A stretch of 64,000 nt of DNA. Source: Paludibacteraceae bacterium. GTDB lineage: Bacteria; Bacteroidota; Bacteroidia; Bacteroidales; Paludibacteraceae. Of this stretch, positions 63,098 to 64,000 are shown piece after piece. The notes below the pieces were generated by a model, which did no database searches, was not told the DNA's origin, and saw nothing but the letters and a program-made list of their open reading frames with translations. The translations under genes were made by a program, and so were the position numbers. Every line of letters begins with the position of its first letter. Positions within the stretch are counted from its first letter, which is position 1. The stretch lies in contig JAEEMG010000073.1 of assembly GCA_016283095.1 (NCBI GenBank), forward strand, positions 62,001 to 126,000. The letters are read 5' to 3'.

Positions 63098-63145
63098 GAA
63101 TCAATGATCTGCAATTAAGTTGCAAAAAGATAAAATAAGTTTTAA

Positions 63146-63871
63146 TCAAAAATCATATTTGATTCCACCGTGGATTAATCCCTGAGGAGAGACGGCTATT
63201 GGTTCAATGAATCCTCTTAGTTTGTTTCCTCCAAACTCAAAGCCGAGAGGCGATACGCAAATATTATAATCAAGATGTGTGTATGCTTCCCCTTTATTTT
63301 CATTATTATGTCCAGATTTAATAGTCGGACCTACTCCATAGCGTTGATATAGAGCAAAATGTTGGCGACTGATTAATGTCAACTTCATTTCCACAGTGAA
63401 TTTGAGAAATTTTTTTACATCTTCATTGCTCCTATTTTTCCAATAATCAATATCTTCCTCTAATGTTTTGATCTGATCTTGGATCCTCTCTTCCGGATAG
63501 GCCTCCAAATCTTTTATTTTTTGGATTTCTGCATACGCATCAGTTATTCTATCCTCGTTAAGATGATATTCCACCTTCGTTTTCTGCCATGTGACATCCA
63601 AACCCAATTTTATCCTGCGATGTAGTTTGCGAAAATAGTATAGGTTTAATGTAGGTCTGTGTATATACTCTTTGTTAACTATTTCAAAAGCATTGTTGTC
63701 GTGGATTTCTGTAGGGATATCGTATAGTGTGAGAAATCCAAAACCAGCACCTATTTCATTTTTTGTGTCGGATTCATAAAACTCTCTGAATTTTTTTGCT
63801 CTACCATTACCTTTTGCAAGAATAGAAGTCGCACAGAAAAGCAGCGTAAGGAACACAATAATCTTTTTCAC
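63146..63871 (-). CDS. Outer-membrane protein of unknown family, with central coiled coil
   Basis: 241 residues from a GTG at 63871, which gives the signal peptide VKKIIVFLTLLFCATSILA. The frame extends upstream to an ATG at 63964, but that codon lies before the predicted -7 box at 63911-63918 and adds a non-signal region. The mature protein starts with beta-strands (NEIGAGFGFLTLYDIP, RPTLNLYYFRKLHRRIKLGLDVTWQ). A helical, charged stretch follows (about 110-155, ITDAYAEIQKIKDLEAYPEE), then more strands ending GFIEPIAVSPQGLIHGGIKYDF with a terminal Phe. This suits a small outer-membrane barrel. Function unknown. Confidence 0.65.
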   Translation of the reverse strand: MKKIIVFLTLLFCATSILAKGNGRAKKFREFYESDTKNEIGAGFGFLTLYDIPTEIHDNNAFEIVNKEYIHRPTLNLYYFRKLHRRIKLGLDVTWQKTKVEYHLNEDRITDAYAEIQKIKDLEAYPEERIQDQIKTLEEDIDYWKNRSNEDVKKFLKFTVEMKLTLISRQHFALYQRYGVGPTIKSGHNNENKGEAYTHLDYNICVSPLGFEFGGNKLRGFIEPIAVSPQGLIHGGIKYDF

Positions 63872-63910
63872 ACTAAATATTGTTAAGATGTAAATTGTTT
63901 CAATCGGTTG

Positions 63911-63918
63911 CAAAAATA
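63911..63918 (-). promoter_or_regulatory. Predicted -7 promoter box deciding the start of the last gene
   Basis: Minus strand TATTTTTG (TAnnTTTG) followed by C. A transcript starting just downstream has a GTG at 63871 as the first start that gives a signal peptide. Confidence 0.5.
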
Positions 63919-64000
63919 AAAAATAATCCAAACAAGGAGAAGAAAAAGATATGGAATTTATCATTTTGCCAATTTTATACGAAAAATGATTTCAGATACT

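Noticed and set aside
1-64000. tRNA, rRNA, insertion sequences, prophage or integrase genes
   Set aside because: I looked through the intergenic regions and the coding frames and saw no convincing candidate.

Overview
The window is a chromosomal segment from a low-GC Gram-negative member of the Bacteroidota, most likely an uncultured Bacteroidales. The evidence is: an outer-membrane beta-barrel receptor of the TonB/OMP_b-brl type; several proteins with type IX secretion (T9SS) C-terminal sorting tails; recurrent TAnnTTTG -7 promoter boxes; a RprXY-like two-component pair; and gene orders I recognise from Bacteroidales (thrA-apgM-like-thrC, dut-TPR-DUF4292-EnvC, pyrE-SRPBCC). I see no mobile element, phage, CRISPR array, rRNA or tRNA.

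Layout. 0-2.7 kb: end of an outer-membrane receptor, a CYTH-domain protein and a small secreted protein. 2.7-3.5 kb: an ADP-ribosylglycohydrolase. 3.7-8.2 kb (minus): a tight three-gene secreted-protein operon (short T9SS-tail protein, lectin-like protein, C10 cysteine protease). 8.4-13.8 kb (minus): a threonine operon of aspartokinase/homoserine dehydrogenase, a phosphoglycerate-mutase-like putative homoserine kinase, a DUF2442 gene and threonine synthase. 14-29.2 kb (plus): a surface-protein region with a short T9SS-tail protein, a 2890-residue MBG/YDG-type repeat adhesin, an OmpA/TSP3 outer-membrane protein, an unusual beta-solenoid plus four-helix membrane protein, and a secreted GH39-like glycosidase with a CBM6-like module. 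29.5-40.2 kb (plus): housekeeping genes (dut, TPR, DUF4292, EnvC-like, a Wzz-like membrane protein, aroB, aroA, pyrE, SRPBCC, a YbjN/TPR-like protein). 40.3-48.2 kb (minus): a surface-polysaccharide cluster (GT4, DUF5672 glycosyltransferase, O-antigen ligase/polymerase, M23 peptidase, GT4, GT2) with a TSUP permease upstream. 48.3-50.6 kb (minus): response regulator and sensor kinase. 50.7-64 kb: CPA2 antiporter, rnhB, membrane AraC regulator, ybeY, thioredoxin-like protein, DUF4268, small membrane protein, yidC, sodium:solute symporter, MATE transporter, SRPBCC-like protein and an outer-membrane protein.

How the parts fit. The most unusual block is 14.9-27.1 kb. There a giant secreted repeat protein, whose C-terminal array is built from a roughly 289-residue higher-order repeat, is followed by an OmpA-type envelope anchor and a protein with no family I recognise. 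Together with the 3.7-8.2 kb operon and the glycosidase, this points to a cell that exports many proteins through T9SS, although no T9SS machinery gene lies in the window. The threonine operon supports the proposal that the alkaline-phosphatase-superfamily protein replaces ThrB homoserine kinase. The aspartokinase half of its partner has divergent signature motifs, and two inverted repeats sit just upstream of its predicted promoter. All functional calls come from reading motifs by eye, without database searches.
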